Assembly: GCA_023053685.1 (NCBI GenBank)
Contig: JALIGW010000002.1
Coordinates: 250,056,356 to 250,120,355, forward strand
Direction: 5' to 3'
DNA length: 64,000 nt
DNA from: Diadophis punctatus similis
Taxonomy: Eukaryota > Chordata > Lepidosauria > Squamata > Dipsadidae
Part shown: in pieces, positions 11,312-21,315 of the stretch
Position numbering within the stretch: the stretch's first letter is position 1
Layout of the letters: each line of letters opens with the position of its first letter
Program-made: the position numbers and the translations under genes
The notes under the pieces: model-generated
The model's input: the letters and a program-made list of their open reading frames with translations, nothing else
The model's database searches: none
What the model was told of the DNA's origin: nothing

Positions 11312-11483
11312 CTTCCAGCTGCTGCTTCGATCCTGGGAAGAGCACAAAAGCCGCTCTGCACACCACCTTCATCCCATGAGCCATGCGGAAGAGGAAGTTC
11401 CTCTGCGTTTCTCCTCTCCTCCCATCCTTTCTAGCAATGCAGTGTTGGTGGCTTTTTAGGCATACATGTTGCCTGACCGCCAT
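11312..11483 (-). other. Candidate first exon of the unit 1 zinc-finger gene
   Basis: On the minus strand CTGGAAG is followed by GTGAGT, a consensus splice donor at 11312/11311. Upstream is a moderately G+C-rich stretch with an ATG at 11483 (MAVRQHVCL...) open through the donor. The donor and the 172-bp spacing are identical in all three units. It sits about 4 kb upstream of the finger exon, as a 5' exon would. The peptide resembles no known N-terminal domain, so it may be 5' UTR. Confidence 0.4.
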
Positions 11484-11668
11484 CTAGCGAAAGGAGGTAG
11501 AACAACACGCTTGTCCAATCTCCACCAAGGCGTTTGGAAGATGTTTTCAGTGATTATATGGCAGTAGGTCTTTTTCGACTCCTAGCAACCGACCTTTGCA
11601 ACTGAGCCACGTGAAATAGTGAAATGTGACATTAGGTAGCTTCGTTTTTGGTGCCTTTGGGTCAGTCT

Positions 11669-11836
11669 TTTTTTTTTGAAAAAGTTTTTTATTTTTTCCT
11701 TCACCTCTTTTACAATTCAATAATCATATACCTTAAATTATTACAATAAAATACAGTGTTTTACTTTTATACTCCATCATTCAAGTCAATATCTTATACA
11801 TACACTTATATATCATCAGTCTATTCTAAGGTGACC
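11669..11836 (-). mobile_element. L1-like 3' fragment
   Basis: On the minus strand the stretch ends AATAAAAAACTTTTTCAAAAAAAAA, in two parts like the tail of the L1 at 2392-2414 (AATAAAACTTTTTGGAAAAAAAA). The AT-rich body fits an L1 3' UTR. Confidence 0.5.
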
Positions 11837-12071
11837 AGATTTTATTTTTTGTAAAGCGGGACACCATTGATGGGTGTGTGTGTGTTTCTATGGGAGTAAG
11901 ACGGGAGGGGTCCGTCTCTCTTATCCTGCAGCTTTGTGCACCCCCCCCAAACACCCCCCCTTCATCGCAGCCAGGGGTGGGTTCCTACTGGCGCAGGCTT
12001 ACCTGTTTGTTGCCGCAGAGGGGTGAAATCCTGCCGGTTTGGCCGGGCCAGTCGTTCGGCGTAGACACCAG
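11837..12071. other. Low-complexity and hAT-like scraps
   Basis: Holds a (GT)n run (11874-11886), C runs (about 11940-11960) and two short CAGGGGTGGGTTCC / GAGGGGTGAAATCC motifs like hAT-MITE ends. No gene is seen. Confidence 0.35.
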
Positions 12072-12476
12072 TGGCATAAGAATTCCACATTGTTTCCAAG
12101 AAAAGAAAATGTCCATAAAATCACAAGTCAACCCCAATACGAAGGAGAACCAGTTTTAAAGAAATGTACCACCAATGGAATAAAATCTGGGGAGAGAAGG
12201 AATATGTAGCAACTGACATGTTTCAATCAAATTGCTTCTTATGGCTTTTGAACCATGAAGGTCACCTGCAGGGCAAAACAGCCTTTACATGTGAAATTTT
12301 GTACTTCTTTTATCACTGCCCTAAACTCCCCCAATATATTTGCTATTCGTACGGTTTCTTCCACTTGCGTGCCTCGTTCTTGACACAATCCGAACAGACA
12401 TGCTTGGTGCGCTGAATTTTTGGAGCTGTTCAGAAAAAAAGAATGTTGAATCCCCCTGTGTCTCTTCTGCTCTTAC
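12072..12476. other. Left flank of the LINE insertion, unit 1
   Basis: Homologous to the empty-site copy 5165-5568. It ends ...TGCTCTTAC immediately before the reversed LINE tail. Confidence 0.8.
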
Positions 12477-12512
12477 TTTATTTTATTTATTTTTATTTAT
12501 TTTTTGGAGGTT

Positions 12513-12746
12513 AGAGCCGAGATGGTGCAGTGGTTAAATGCAGCACTGCAGGCTACTGCTAGTTCAGCAGTTCAGCTGTTCAAATCTCACCGGCTCAAGG
12601 TTGACTCAGCCTTCCATCCTTCCGAGGTGGGTAAAATGAGGAGCCAGATTGTTGGGGGCAATATGCTGAACTCTGTAAACCGCTTAGAGAGGGCTGTAAA
12701 GCACTATGAAGTGGTATATAAGTCTAAGTGCTAAGTGCTAAGTGCT
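12513..12746 (+). mobile_element. tRNA-derived SINE, left copy
   Basis: Has an A-box-like TGGTGCAGTGGTTAAATGC and a B-box-like GTTCAAATCTC, then the conserved body (CTCAAGGTTGACTCAGCC, GTAAACCGCTTAGAGAGGG) and a tail of three CTAAGTG repeats. It sits in the 3' end of the LINE. Confidence 0.85.
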
Positions 12747-12911
12747 TAGGTTCTTCTATGCCGCCCTACTCCCTGAGGACTCAGGGCGGCCTACAACATT
12801 TTAATAAAACAACCAACCAAATCATTAAAAAGCAATTTAAAAACAATTAATAACATCTATATCACACAAACATACATGGGGGAGAACATCCGATGTAATA
12901 GTCTCACAAAA

Positions 12912-14436
12912 TTACCCCGCCTGCAGGAAGAGCCATGTCTTAATGGCTTTTTGGAAGGCCAGCAGGGTGGGGATAATCCGGATCTCCAGGGGGAGTTGGT
13001 TCCAGAGAACTGGGGCCCCTACAGAGAAGGCCCTCCCCCTAGGCCCCGCCAGTCGGCATTGTTTGGCTGACGGGACCTGGAGGAGGCCCACCCTGTGGGA
13101 CCTCACTGGTCGAAGGGAAGTGTGTGGGAGGATGGGGTCCCGGAGGTAACCTGGTCCTAAGCCATGTAGGGCTTTAAAGATGATGATCAACACCTTGAAT
13201 TGCACCCAGAGACCGATGGGCAGCCAATGCAGCTGGCGGAGTATCGGTGTTACGTGGGGATATCGTGAAACACCCACCATAGCACGCGCAGCCGCATTTT
13301 GCACCAATTGGAGTATCCGGATACTCTTCAGGGGTAGCCCCATGTAGAGCGCGTTACAGTAATCCAGTCTAGAGGTGACAAGGGCATGAGTAACTGTGAG
13401 TAGAGCCTCCTTCTCTAAGTATGGTCGCAATTGGTACACCAGGCGAACCTGTGCAAAAGCTCCCCTAGCCACAGCTGTAAGATGTTGGTCTAATTTTAGC
13501 TGTGGATCTAGGAGAACTCTTAAATTGCGAACCCGTTCTGAGGGGGTTAAATTTTCTCCCCCAAGAACCAAAGAGGGACAGTCGGAATAGTCCTTAGGGG
13601 GCAATATCCAGAGCCACTCAGTCTTATCGGGGTTAAGCTTGAGTCTGTTCCTCCCCATCTAGATCCTGACATCGTCCAAGCATCGACACATTACGTCCAC
13701 TGCCTCCCTGAATTGACACGGGGTGGAAATGTACAGCTGGGTGTCATCAGCGTACTGTTGAAAACTCACCCCGTGTCGACGGATGATCTCCCCTAGCGGT
13801 TTCATGTAATTCAGGGGCCTAGGAGACGACCTCTGCCCTCCTGCCAACACCGACTGCGTCCTATCAGCAAGGTAAGAGAACCACCGCAAAACAGTGCCTC
13901 CCACTCCCACCTCGCCGAGGCGACGCAGCAGGATACCATGGTCGATGGTATCGAAAGTCGCCGAGAGGTCAAGTAGCACCAGGATGGAAGAATAACCCCC
14001 ATCCCGGGCTCGCCAGAGATCATCCATCAGGGCGACCAAGACAGTTTCTGTACTGTAGCCGCGTCTGAAACCCGATTGAAAGGAATCTAGATAATCGGTT
14101 TCCTCCAATAACCGTAGCAGCTGACAAGCTACCACCTTCTCAACAACTTTCCCTATAAAAGGTAAATTGGAGACAGGACGAAAGTTTTTCAATTCCGCCG
14201 GGTCCAGGGAAGGCTTCTTCAGGAGGGGGTCTCACCACCGCAACCTTTAAAGACTGCGATACGGATCCCTCCCTAAAAGAAGCGTTGATCACCGCCTGGA
14301 TCCAGCCGCATGCCACCTCCCTGCTGGCCGAAACCAGCCAGGAGGGGCACGGGTCCAATAAACAGATGGAAGAGCTCATCGCACCCACAGCCTTGTCCAC
14401 GTCATCAGGAGTCACTTGCTCAAACTCTTCCCACAA
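12912..14436 (-). pseudogene. LINE ORF2 reverse-transcriptase part, copy 1
   Basis: The 14140-14436 frame carries the start of the RT region (DDVDKAVGAMSSS, LDPCPSWLV). A frameshift near 14190 leads to 13659-14192 with RT core motifs (FRPVSNLPFIGKVVEK, FQSGFRRGYSTET, LVLLDLSATFDTIDHG, QQYADDTQLY). An in-frame TAG at 13659-13661 is followed by the C-terminal part in the same frame (12912-13658: LDYCNALYMGLP, LRQLHWLPIG). The stretch before YMKPLGEII lacks the Gly-Val-Pro-Gln-Gly-Ser motif expected between two RT blocks, so an internal deletion is likely. The catalytic YADD is present, but the protein cannot be made whole. Confidence 0.85.
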
Positions 14437-14478
14437 AGATGAACTAAGACTTGCCCCTGTCAGCTCATTTTCACCAAA

Positions 14479-14709
14479 AGAGCTGAAGTGGTGCAGTGGT
14501 TAAATGCAGCCATTGCAGGCTGACTGCTAGTTCAACAGTTCAGCTGTTCAAATCTCACTAGGCTCAAGGTTGACTCAGCCTTCCATCCTTCCGAGGTGGG
14601 TAAAATGAGGAGCCAGATTGTTGGGGGCAATATGCTGAACTCTGTAAACCGCTTAGAGAGGGCTGTAAAGCACTATGAAGTGGTATATAAGTCTAAGTGC
14701 TAAGTGCTT
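14479..14709 (+). mobile_element. Hybrid SINE from left/right recombination
   Basis: The 5' half has the right copy's markers (GCCATTGCAGGCTGACTGC, CTCACTAGGCTC). The 3' half has the left copy's markers (GAAGTGGTATATAAGTCTAAG and CTAAGTG repeats, two instead of three). The switch lies between about 14562 and 14679. Confidence 0.9.
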
Positions 14710-14873
14710 AGGTTCTTCTATGCCGCCCTACTCCCTGAGGACTCAGGGCGGCCTACAACATTTTAATAAAACAACCAACCAAATCATTAAAAAGCAATTT
14801 AAAAACAATTAATAACATCTATATCACACAAACATACATGGGGGAGAACATCCGATGTAATAGTCTCACAAAA

Positions 14874-16398
14874 TTACCCCGCCTGCAGGAAGAGCCATGT
14901 CTTAATGGCTTTTTGGAAGGCCAGCAGGGTGGGGATAATCCGGATCTCCAGGGGGAGTTGGTTCCAGAGAACTGGGGCCCCTACAGAGAAGGCCCTCCCC
15001 CTAGGCCCCGCCAGTCGGCATTGTTTGGCTGACGGGACCTGGAGGAGGCCCACCCTGTGGGACCTCACTGGTCGAAGGGAAGTGTGTGGGAGGATGGGGT
15101 CCCGGAGGTAACCTGGTCCTAAGCCATGTAGGGCTTTAAAGATGATGATCAACACCTTGAATTGCACCCAGAGACCGATGGGCAGCCAATGCAGCTGGCG
15201 GAGTATCGGTGTTACGTGGGGATATCGTGAAACACCCACCATAGCACGCGCAGCCGCATTTTGCACCAATTGGAGTATCCGGATACTCTTCAGGGGTAGC
15301 CCCATGTAGAGCGCGTTACAGTAATCCAGTCTAGAGGTGACAAGGGCATGAGTAACTGTGAGTAGAGCCTCCTTCTCTAAGTATGGTCGCAATTGGTACA
15401 CCAGGCGAACCTGTGCAAAAGCTCCCCTAGCCACAGCTGTAAGATGTTGGTCTAATTTTAGCTGTGGATCTAGGAGAACTCTTAAATTGCGAACCCGTTC
15501 TGAGGGGGTTAAATTTTCTCCCCCAAGAACCAAAGAGGGACAGTCGGAATAGTCCTTAGGGGGCAATATCCAGAGCCACTCAGTCTTATCGGGGTTAAGC
15601 TTGAGTCTGTTCCTCCCCATCTAGATCCTGACATCGTCCAAGCATCGACACATTACGTCCACTGCCTCCCTGAATTGACACGGGGTGGAAATGTACAGCT
15701 GGGTGTCATCAGCGTACTGTTGAAAACTCACCCCGTGTCGACGGATGATCTCCCCTAGCGGTTTCATGTAATTCAGGGGCCTAGGAGACGACCTCTGCCC
15801 TCCTGCCAACACCGACTGCGTCCTATCAGCAAGGTAAGAGAACCACCGCAAAACAGTGCCTCCCACTCCCACCTCGCCGAGGCGACGCAGCAGGATACCA
15901 TGGTCGATGGTATCGAAAGTCGCCGAGAGGTCAAGTAGCACCAGGATGGAAGAATAACCCCCATCCCGGGCTCGCCAGAGATCATCCATCAGGGCGACCA
16001 AGACAGTTTCTGTACTGTAGCCGCGTCTGAAACCCGATTGAAAGGAATCTAGATAATCGGTTTCCTCCAATAACCGTAGCAGCTGGCAAGCTACCACCTT
16101 CTCAACAACTTTCCCTATAAAAGGTAAATTGGAGACAGGACGAAAGTTTTTCAATTCCGCCGGGTCCAGGGAAGGCTTCTTCAGGAGGGGGTCTCACCAC
16201 CGCAACCTTTAAAGACTGCGATACGGATCCCTCCCTAAAAGAAGCGTTGATCACCGCCTGGATCCAGCCGCATGCCACCTCCCTGCTGGCCGAAACCAGC
16301 CAGGAGGGGCACGGGTCCAATAAACAGATGGAAGAGCTCATCGCACCCACAGCCTTGTCCACGTCATCAGGAGTCACTTGCTCAAACTCTTCCCACAA
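14874..16398 (-). pseudogene. LINE ORF2 reverse-transcriptase part, copy 2
   Basis: Second copy of 12912-14436, with the same TAG (15621-15623), the same frameshift and the same missing motif. It is joined to the rest of the LINE through the right SINE. Confidence 0.85.
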
Positions 16399-16440
16399 AG
16401 ATGAACTAAGACTTGCCCCTGTCAGCTCATTTTCACCAAA

Positions 16441-16683
16441 AGAGCTGAAGTGGTGCAGTGGTTAAATGCAGCCATTGCAGGCTGACTGCTAGTTCAACAG
16501 TTCAGCTGTTCAAATCTCACTAGGCTCAAGGTTGACTCAGCCTTCCATCCTTCCGAGGTGGGTAAAATGAGGAGCCAGATTGTTGGGGGCAATATGCTGA
16601 ACTCTGTAAACCGCTTAGAGAGGGCTGTAAAGCACTATGAAGCGGTATATAAGAAAAGTGCTATTGCTATTGCTATTGCTATT
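16441..16683 (+). mobile_element. tRNA-derived SINE, right copy
   Basis: Same family as the SINE at 12513, but with a (CTATTG)n tail and the diagnostic GAAGCGGTATATAAGAAAAG. It is inserted between the RT and endonuclease parts of the LINE. Confidence 0.85.
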
Positions 16684-17814
16684 TGGCTCTGTCCAGCCAC
16701 AATCCAGGTTCAACCGAATCTGAGCGACTTTATCCGTCAGAAACTGCGCGAATTCCTCAGCTCTACCTTGCAAGTGTTCCTCGCTCCCCCCTTTAGCAAG
16801 GAGGGAGCGAGTCACCCTAAACAAGGCAGCTGGGCGCGAATCTGCGGACGCAATAAGAGCGGAAAAATGAACGCGTTTTGCCGCCCTTATTGCCACTAAA
16901 TAAGATTTGATGTAGGTTCTTAAAAGTGTTCGATCAGACTCAGATTTACTGGCTCTCCAGCGTCGCTCCAGACGTCTCTTGTGGCGCTTCATCTCCCACA
17001 GCTCCTCGGTAAACCAGGGAGCTTTCCGGGATCCACTGCCACGGAGAGGTCGCAAAGGCGCAATCTGATCTAATGCCCCTGTTGCTGCGGTGTTCCAGGC
17101 AGCTACCAGGGACTCAGATGAATTGTGGATCAGGGTTTCAGGTATTTCCCCAAGATCCCTCTGGAATCCTTCCGGCTCCATTAGGCGTCTGGGGCGGAAC
17201 CACCTAGTCGGTCCCGCCTCCCTGCGGGGGAGGAGTGGGGCTGTGAAATCTAGCCTCAGTAGGAAATGATCTGACCATGACAATGGGGTGATGACTATAT
17301 CCCCAAGTTTCAGATCATCTCTCCACTGCCCCGAGAGAAATACTAGGTCCAGCATGTGACCTCCCTCGTGAGTCGGACTCTGGATTACCTGGGTCAGATC
17401 CATGGTTGTCATGGAATCCATGAACTCCTGAGCTGCACCCGAGGTTTCGCCCACCGCTGGCAGGTTAAAGTTCCCCAGAACCATAAGCCTGGGGAACTCC
17501 ACCGCCAGGCTTGCTACTGCCTCAAGCAGCTCAGGTTGGGCCTTGTTCACACAGCTGGGAGGCAGGTACGCCAACAAAAGGCCCACCTGAACCCCTACGT
17601 CCAACTTCAGAAGGAGAGTCTCACACCCGACAATCTCCAGGGCAGGGCTCCTACGAGGATACAGATTTCGGGGCATTATAATAACCACTCCTCCCCCCTT
17701 TCCCTGGGATTGCGGCTGATGCATCACTGAGTACCCGTCTGGGCATATCTCAGAGAGGGCTACTCCCCCCTCCAGGCCCAGCCAGGTCTCAGTTATGCAT
17801 GCCAGGTCGACTCC
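16684..17814 (-). pseudogene. LINE ORF2 endonuclease part
   Basis: APE-type endonuclease segment of an L2/CR1-clade ORF2. Readable motifs are ACITETWLG (active-site Glu region), GGGVVIIMPRN, VLGNFNLP (where the family normally has Asp in the GDFN motif) and WSDHFLLRLD near the end. A linker towards the RT follows (APWFTEELWEMKRHKRRLE, LLAKGGSEEH). The frame is open from the ERV LTR down into the right SINE. The N-terminal strand with the first catalytic Asn is on the far side of the ERV (25787-25943). The Asp-to-Asn change and the split argue against activity. Confidence 0.85.
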
Positions 17815-18371
17815 TGCTAAGTTGGCTCCTGGTGGGCCATTCATGAGTTTTAGCCAAATAGAAGGAAAAGACACCGGACAGTTTCTCCTCGGGATGAACG
17901 GCCCCATGTGAGAGTAGGGTACGTTCTTTTATTAGGTTCAAACAAAGGAAGGATGGACATGATTACATCAAAACACACATGATGAACTTTAGTCCAATGA
18001 TATTGTTACAGCGTGGCAGAACTCTGCCCCATTACAGGGGGAATGGATGGGAGACAGGTAAGGAGGGGGGGGTGATGAATGCATCTCACTAATTGGTATC
18101 TGTCAGGCACAGCTCGCATTCCAATGTCCGTTGGAGTTGATAATTTCCAGATACGGGGAGGGCTGTGCTGGGCTCTTTGTACGTAGGCTGACAAAGGTCA
18201 GGATGTGAGCTTTTGAGGAATGCAAAAGGAGTGTGTCGTATCTGCCTGACCCCAAAAGGCTGTGCTAGCCCTCAGAAAACAAGCTAATACTTTTTCACAT
18301 GTGAATCAAATAGCAAATACAATGCATTTTGTTACAAGGATATAATATACATATAAAATAATATTGCAACA
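17815..18371 (-). repeat. 3' LTR, unit 1
   Basis: 557 bp, TG...CA. AATAAA on the minus strand is at 17928-17933. It differs from the 5' LTR at, for example, GTACG/GCACG, GCTAGCC/GCTATCC and CAAATAGC/CAAAGAGC. A unit-1-only change is GGATGG for GGGTGG near 18046. Confidence 0.9.
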
Positions 18372-18389
18372 TCTCTATTTTTATTTTTT
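18372..18389 (-). other. Polypurine-tract candidate
   Basis: On the minus strand AAAAAATAAAAATAGAGA lies directly before the 3' LTR, where plus-strand DNA priming occurs. Two T interruptions make it atypical. Confidence 0.5.
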
Positions 18390-18437
18390 AAATGACGAGG
18401 ACAAAAACTAACATAAGTAAAAGACAAACATATCATA

Positions 18438-20391
18438 TCACAAAGTTTTTCCATTGTTGGTCATACAAAAAGGACGCTTCATAGGTGACTGTCCAGAGTC
18501 CATACAATCACTGTTGTCCTCTGCATCCAGAAGGCACTTGCTTTCGCTGACATGAACGTCCTTCCTAGCAGAGGGAAAAAAGGCTTTGCATAGCTGGAAT
18601 AGAGAAGGTATGCACTGAATGAAACAACAAAGTGAGACAAGTAGGACAATGATACACATGATGGATGAAAAAATGGTCCTTAACCAAGAGCTATCCGGTA
18701 ACCAAGACCACAGACCATTCCACCAGGCTGGCAATACTTCTTCGCGAATCTGAGAAGCCAGCTCCTTTAAGGAGGCGATCTGATGCTTGACCAACTGAGA
18801 GGTGTCTGACAGGTTGAAACAACACATATTTTTGACAGATTCACAGCCTAAATGATGCAATAACAACAGAAAATCAATAGCAGCACAATTATCTAAAACA
18901 GCGTGTCTGAGCTCCATCTGATTCAAGGCGGCTACTGCTGTAGATGTGATATTGATAGTTTTTGCAAGGGAACAAGCGATGCGGTGAGCTGTCCTGTGGT
19001 TGTGCATTGCTAATGCCGGAGCGCCCACTATAGACATAGCAAGGGAAATATACTCAGCTTCGCTAAAAAGATAAATCGAGCTGTCACATGATTCGTCAAG
19101 GACTACCGACGACCTCCTTGTCCGTGGACTGAGGTCCTGTTTGGTCGGTAGTACTGCAGTAAGACGACTCAAACAACAATGTGTATCTGACAAATTAGCA
19201 GGTATATAGTTGAATGTTTTTTGACCACATGTGAAAAATCAACCAGCAGGAAGCAAAACATGAGCCCAATTGTAAGAAATGTTCTCATAAGTGGAACAGT
19301 TGCCAGGAAAGATTCCCGTAGGCATACAATTTTGTGTGAGAGAAGCAGTACAGTTTTCAATGCGGGCACATGGAATGTTGTGTCCGCTGGCTACAAAGGG
19401 TGTGGTAAGAGACATGGCATTGACTGGAAGCTTCCTTGTGATGGGGCCCCAATGTGGAGAGTCGCCATAATCAATTTTCTCCCCTTTTGTAAACATAGCC
19501 AGCTGGATGTCATTTAATATGGCAGATAAAGGTGTGCAAACTGGTATTAAACAACTCCCTAATAATGTATGCATATCCAGGGTTTCACTTAAACAAAAAC
19601 TTGAAACGTTTACCTGTTCTGCTAACCGCATCCACAGGTTGTATGTCAAACGAGTGTGCAAATCATGGGAAGGAGCTGACCTTTCTATCCTATGTGTAAG
19701 AGACCCAGTATATACATCTGATGGTTCCTGTATCTTGTAAGAACCGCGATGGGAGGGTGGTCGTGCAATGACCCCCCATGGTTCCCATCCTATGGGATGG
19801 ACAAAAATTCCTTTTGAGGACCACTTCCCTAATCTAGTAGTCATGTCACAATAATGCGTCCCTATTGTTAAATTGGAGGGTTTCAGGATGACCAAAATGA
19901 GCTGACGTGGAGAGTGTCTTTTTGACAACGTAACAGTCAGGTGAAGTGGTAATAATCTCTCTGTCTTTAAGCCAATGGGAATATGGCAAATGTGCAATGC
20001 CCCTTATGTCTGTGCACGTAAGTGTCAAAGGTGTGTTTTCATGTTGCTCAGCCCTTTTGGGGCTTTGCAAAATGCGCGGGCTATCTTCTACGGGGGAAGC
20101 TTCACAGCGTATTAAAAAGATAAGCAATATTAATATTATACCAAACAATAGGAAAATAACATTATGATAGGAAAAAGTTCTACAATCTACAGGTTTCATG
20201 AACTCCTGCCAACACGACAGGGGGTAACCTGGAGGGTTTCTTTGAAATAAAGGACATCCTTCTGGTGGTGCATATGGCGGAAGGTGGCCTGCCCTGTTCT
20301 CCAGTCGGAAGTTAATTGATGCTTGGCATCTCTGGGCGTGTGTGGTGGTAATTTGGGAAGAAAAGGTCTTACGTGTCTTCCGGGAACCCAA
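18438..20391 (-). pseudogene. env: ERV env (surface and transmembrane subunits)
   Basis: The first frame (19846-20391) has a hydrophobic signal segment at about residues 78-93 (FLLFGIILILLIFLI), then the start of SU. A frameshift in about 19850-19995 leads to the rest of SU (19239-19997; several N-X-S/T sites). An in-frame TGA at 19239-19241 separates SU from TM, which continues in the same frame to 18438. TM shows a basic cleavage-type site (RTRR), a helical heptad stretch, a CX6CC motif (CESVKNMCC), a membrane span (IMCIIVLLVSLCCF) and a cytoplasmic tail. CX6CC marks the gamma-type Env, in which SU and TM are disulfide-linked; type-D betaretroviruses also carry this Env class. Both breaks are shared by all copies, so no full Env can be made. 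Confidence 0.85.
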
Positions 20392-21315
20392 AGAACTCGA
20401 TCAGGAAGTTGGATTGCCGCGTATCCTCTTCCCCAGGTAATAAGGTCAGCAGGACCTCGCCAAGTCAGGTCCGGAAGGCAGCGATAATAAACGGGAGGTC
20501 GAGGTGAAGCAACTGGAGCAGCTGCAAAATGGCGAGTCACAGCTGAGGATGGTGGGCTGCCGGTAAGATTCAAGAAGTTCAGAGTATAAAGACAAAGATT
20601 AAGCGTGTTTTGCAATGCCGGGAGACCAGGGGGCATTTTTCCCCTTTTGCCAACATACCTGTCCAGGGCGTGTTTTAAGGTTTGATTGGCACGTTCAGCC
20701 AGCGCCTGACCTTGACTGTTGTAAGGTATGCCAAATTTATGCACAATGTCCCATTGGTTGCAAAAGGCAGCAAATGCTGCACTAGTGTAAGCAGGACCAT
20801 TGTCAGTTTTTAGTTCTTTTGGGCGTCCCAGCGATGCAAAAGTCCGAATACAATGATTGATAACATGTTTGGTGGCTTCGCCCCTCTGGGGGGATGCCAT
20901 GATATAGCCTGAGTATGTATCAATGGAAACATGCAAATATTTCCAAGGGGCAAACGGAGGATATTGAGTAACATCCATTTGCCAAATTTGGCAACACTGT
21001 CCCCCTAGGGTTAACCCCCATGGGAAGAGAGTTTGCCTGTTGGCTACAAGTAGGGCACTGCGGAACAATGGCAGAGGCCTCATTTGCAGTGATGCCAAAT
21101 TGTTTCATAAGCGCTTTTTTATTTTGATGAAAATAGGAATGACTCTCCCATGGGGTGGGAGCAGTCGAAGTCAAAAAAGAAAAAGAATTGGTGGCAGCCG
21201 CTGCCGCAGCGTCAACAATGTCATTACCTTTCTGGAGAATTCCAGGAAAAGGTTGATGGCTTCGAATATGAGAAACATTGAAAAAATGGGTACGAACAGA
21301 AATTAACCTTTGCAA
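20196..21315 (-). pseudogene. pol: ERV pol: integrase
   Basis: The N-terminal HHCC zinc domain is in frame 20920-21315 (HSYFHQNK, then CPTCSQ). A frameshift at the G run near 21004-21008 puts the core and C-terminal domain in 20196-21098. The core has the first Asp in WQMDVTQ, the second in TDNGPAY and the Glu in ALAERANQTLK, so the D,D-35-E triad is present. The C-terminal part has WRGPADLITWGRG and LWVPGRHVRPF. Its end overlaps env. The frame before the HHCC domain is also shifted relative to RNase H near 21315. Integrase inserts viral DNA into host chromatin; this copy is broken. Confidence 0.85.

Larger units (their letters stand above)
12747..16440. repeat. 1962-bp tandem duplication of LINE plus SINE
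   Basis: 12747-14478 and 14709-16440 are nearly identical (one difference seen: AGCTGACAAG against AGCTGGCAAG near 14110/16085). They are separated by a hybrid SINE. Units 2 and 3 have a single copy. Confidence 0.95.

Noticed and set aside
7451..12071. KRAB or SCAN exon of the zinc-finger genes
   Set aside because: None recognised on the minus strand between the finger exon and the splice-donor exon.
12513..12560. tRNA gene from the A and B boxes
   Set aside because: The boxes belong to a SINE; no cloverleaf or anticodon arm is conserved.
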